DNA of 64,000 nucleotides from Bombus terrestris. Taxonomy: Eukaryota > Arthropoda > Insecta > Hymenoptera > Apidae. Numbering within the stretch: position 1 is the first letter of the stretch; the number at the start of each line of letters is the position of its first letter. The DNA is taken from the NCBI RefSeq assembly GCF_910591885.1, contig NW_025963549.1, positions 3,534,001 to 3,598,000 on the forward strand. The letters run 5' to 3'. Under the pieces are notes generated by a model. That model did not search any database. It worked only from the letters and a program-made list of their open reading frames with translations, and was not told the DNA's origin. Position numbers and translations under genes: made by a program. This document shows, piece by piece, positions 63,902 to 64,000 of this stretch.

Positions 63902-64000
63902 TAGACTATAGTTTTCGAGCGAGCGCAGGGAGCGAGGGTCGCGTAAATGTGTGTCACAATCCAACGGTTTGGCACATAGGGACATTCAAATATTCGCACC
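63902..64000 (+). repeat. Partial satellite monomer at window edge (99 bp)
   Basis: This is the first 99 bp of a unit of the 60536 type (gcgcagggagcgagggtcgcg, acaatccaacgg, cattcaaat). It is cut by the window end, so the array continues to the right. Confidence 0.95.

Larger units (their letters stand above)
1..64000. repeat. Tandem satellite array, ~420-bp monomer, 154 unit starts
   Basis: The boundary word taggctata or tagactata recurs every 416-423 bp from the first base to 63902, always in the same orientation. I located 154 starts: 152 full-length units, one 130-bp unit and a 99-bp terminal partial. No unique sequence, transposon or gene interrupts the array, and neither end is reached. 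Units differ by scattered substitutions and by indels at two hot sites: the CpG-rich arm (20, 16 or 15 bp forms) and caataacagg versus caaagcagg. Long-period similarity between non-adjacent units shows higher-order organisation. Arrays of this kind usually occupy centromeric, pericentromeric or subtelomeric heterochromatin; that placement is inferred. I do not recognise the family by name. Confidence 0.97.

Noticed and set aside
1..64000. CRISPR array
   Set aside because: The repeated unit is ~420 bp with no short-repeat/unique-spacer alternation and no cas genes.
1..64000. Tandem rDNA, histone or other gene cluster
   Set aside because: The unit is too short, has no rRNA-like conserved core or long frame, and shows no tRNA-like cloverleaf.

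Overview
The whole 64 kb window is one uninterrupted array of a tandem satellite DNA. I found no credible protein-coding gene, rRNA, tRNA, CRISPR array, transposon or unique sequence. Taking the recurring boundary word taggctata/tagactata as monomer start, I count 152 full-length monomers of 416-423 bp (mean about 419.5 bp), one monomer truncated to 130 bp (15124-15253) and a 99-bp partial at the right edge. All units lie head to tail on the same strand. The array runs off both ends, so its true size exceeds 64 kb.

This layout (a ~420-bp monomer, kilobase-scale higher-order repeats, mosaic monomers) is typical of centromeric, pericentromeric or subtelomeric heterochromatin in a eukaryote. CpG is common and not visibly depleted, and each boundary carries two copies of TTAGG (the arthropod telomere unit), or one TTAGGC (the nematode unit). 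These hints fit an invertebrate such as an insect, but they are weak and I do not name a species.

Each monomer has the same anatomy: a boundary with two TTAGG words; a CpG-rich arm built of gagc units near +15; a ttcgcaccagcccgagg segment near +100; an A/T-rich middle; a second CpG-rich arm near +300 that is close to the reverse complement of the first; and a cgttagcaaattygaaataag tail. Two sites explain most length variation: loss of 4-5 bp in the first arm, and caataacagg versus the 1-bp shorter caaagcagg near +235. These give the 422, 421, 418, 417 and 416 bp classes.

Above the monomer there is a patchwork of higher-order duplications with changing periods. From left to right they are 5-mer (2101 bp), 14-mer (5883 bp), 8-mer and 7-mer (3354 and 2932 bp), 8-, 9- and 13-mer (3346, 3768 and 5439 bp), 5-mer (2093 and 2088 bp), 6-mer (2521 bp), 8-mer (3356-3363 bp) and two 3-mer duplications (1261 bp). 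The second 3-mer pair, 60536-61796 and 61797-63057, is almost identical and looks like the youngest event. Many duplicated blocks begin or end inside a monomer, which points to unequal exchange and short gene-conversion tracts.

Minus-strand reading frames of about 65 codons recur in roughly 50 monomers. Most open at TTG rather than ATG, and they stay open only where the monomer carries the 1-bp shorter variant. I treat them as by-products of the repeat. All comparisons were made by eye, without alignment software.
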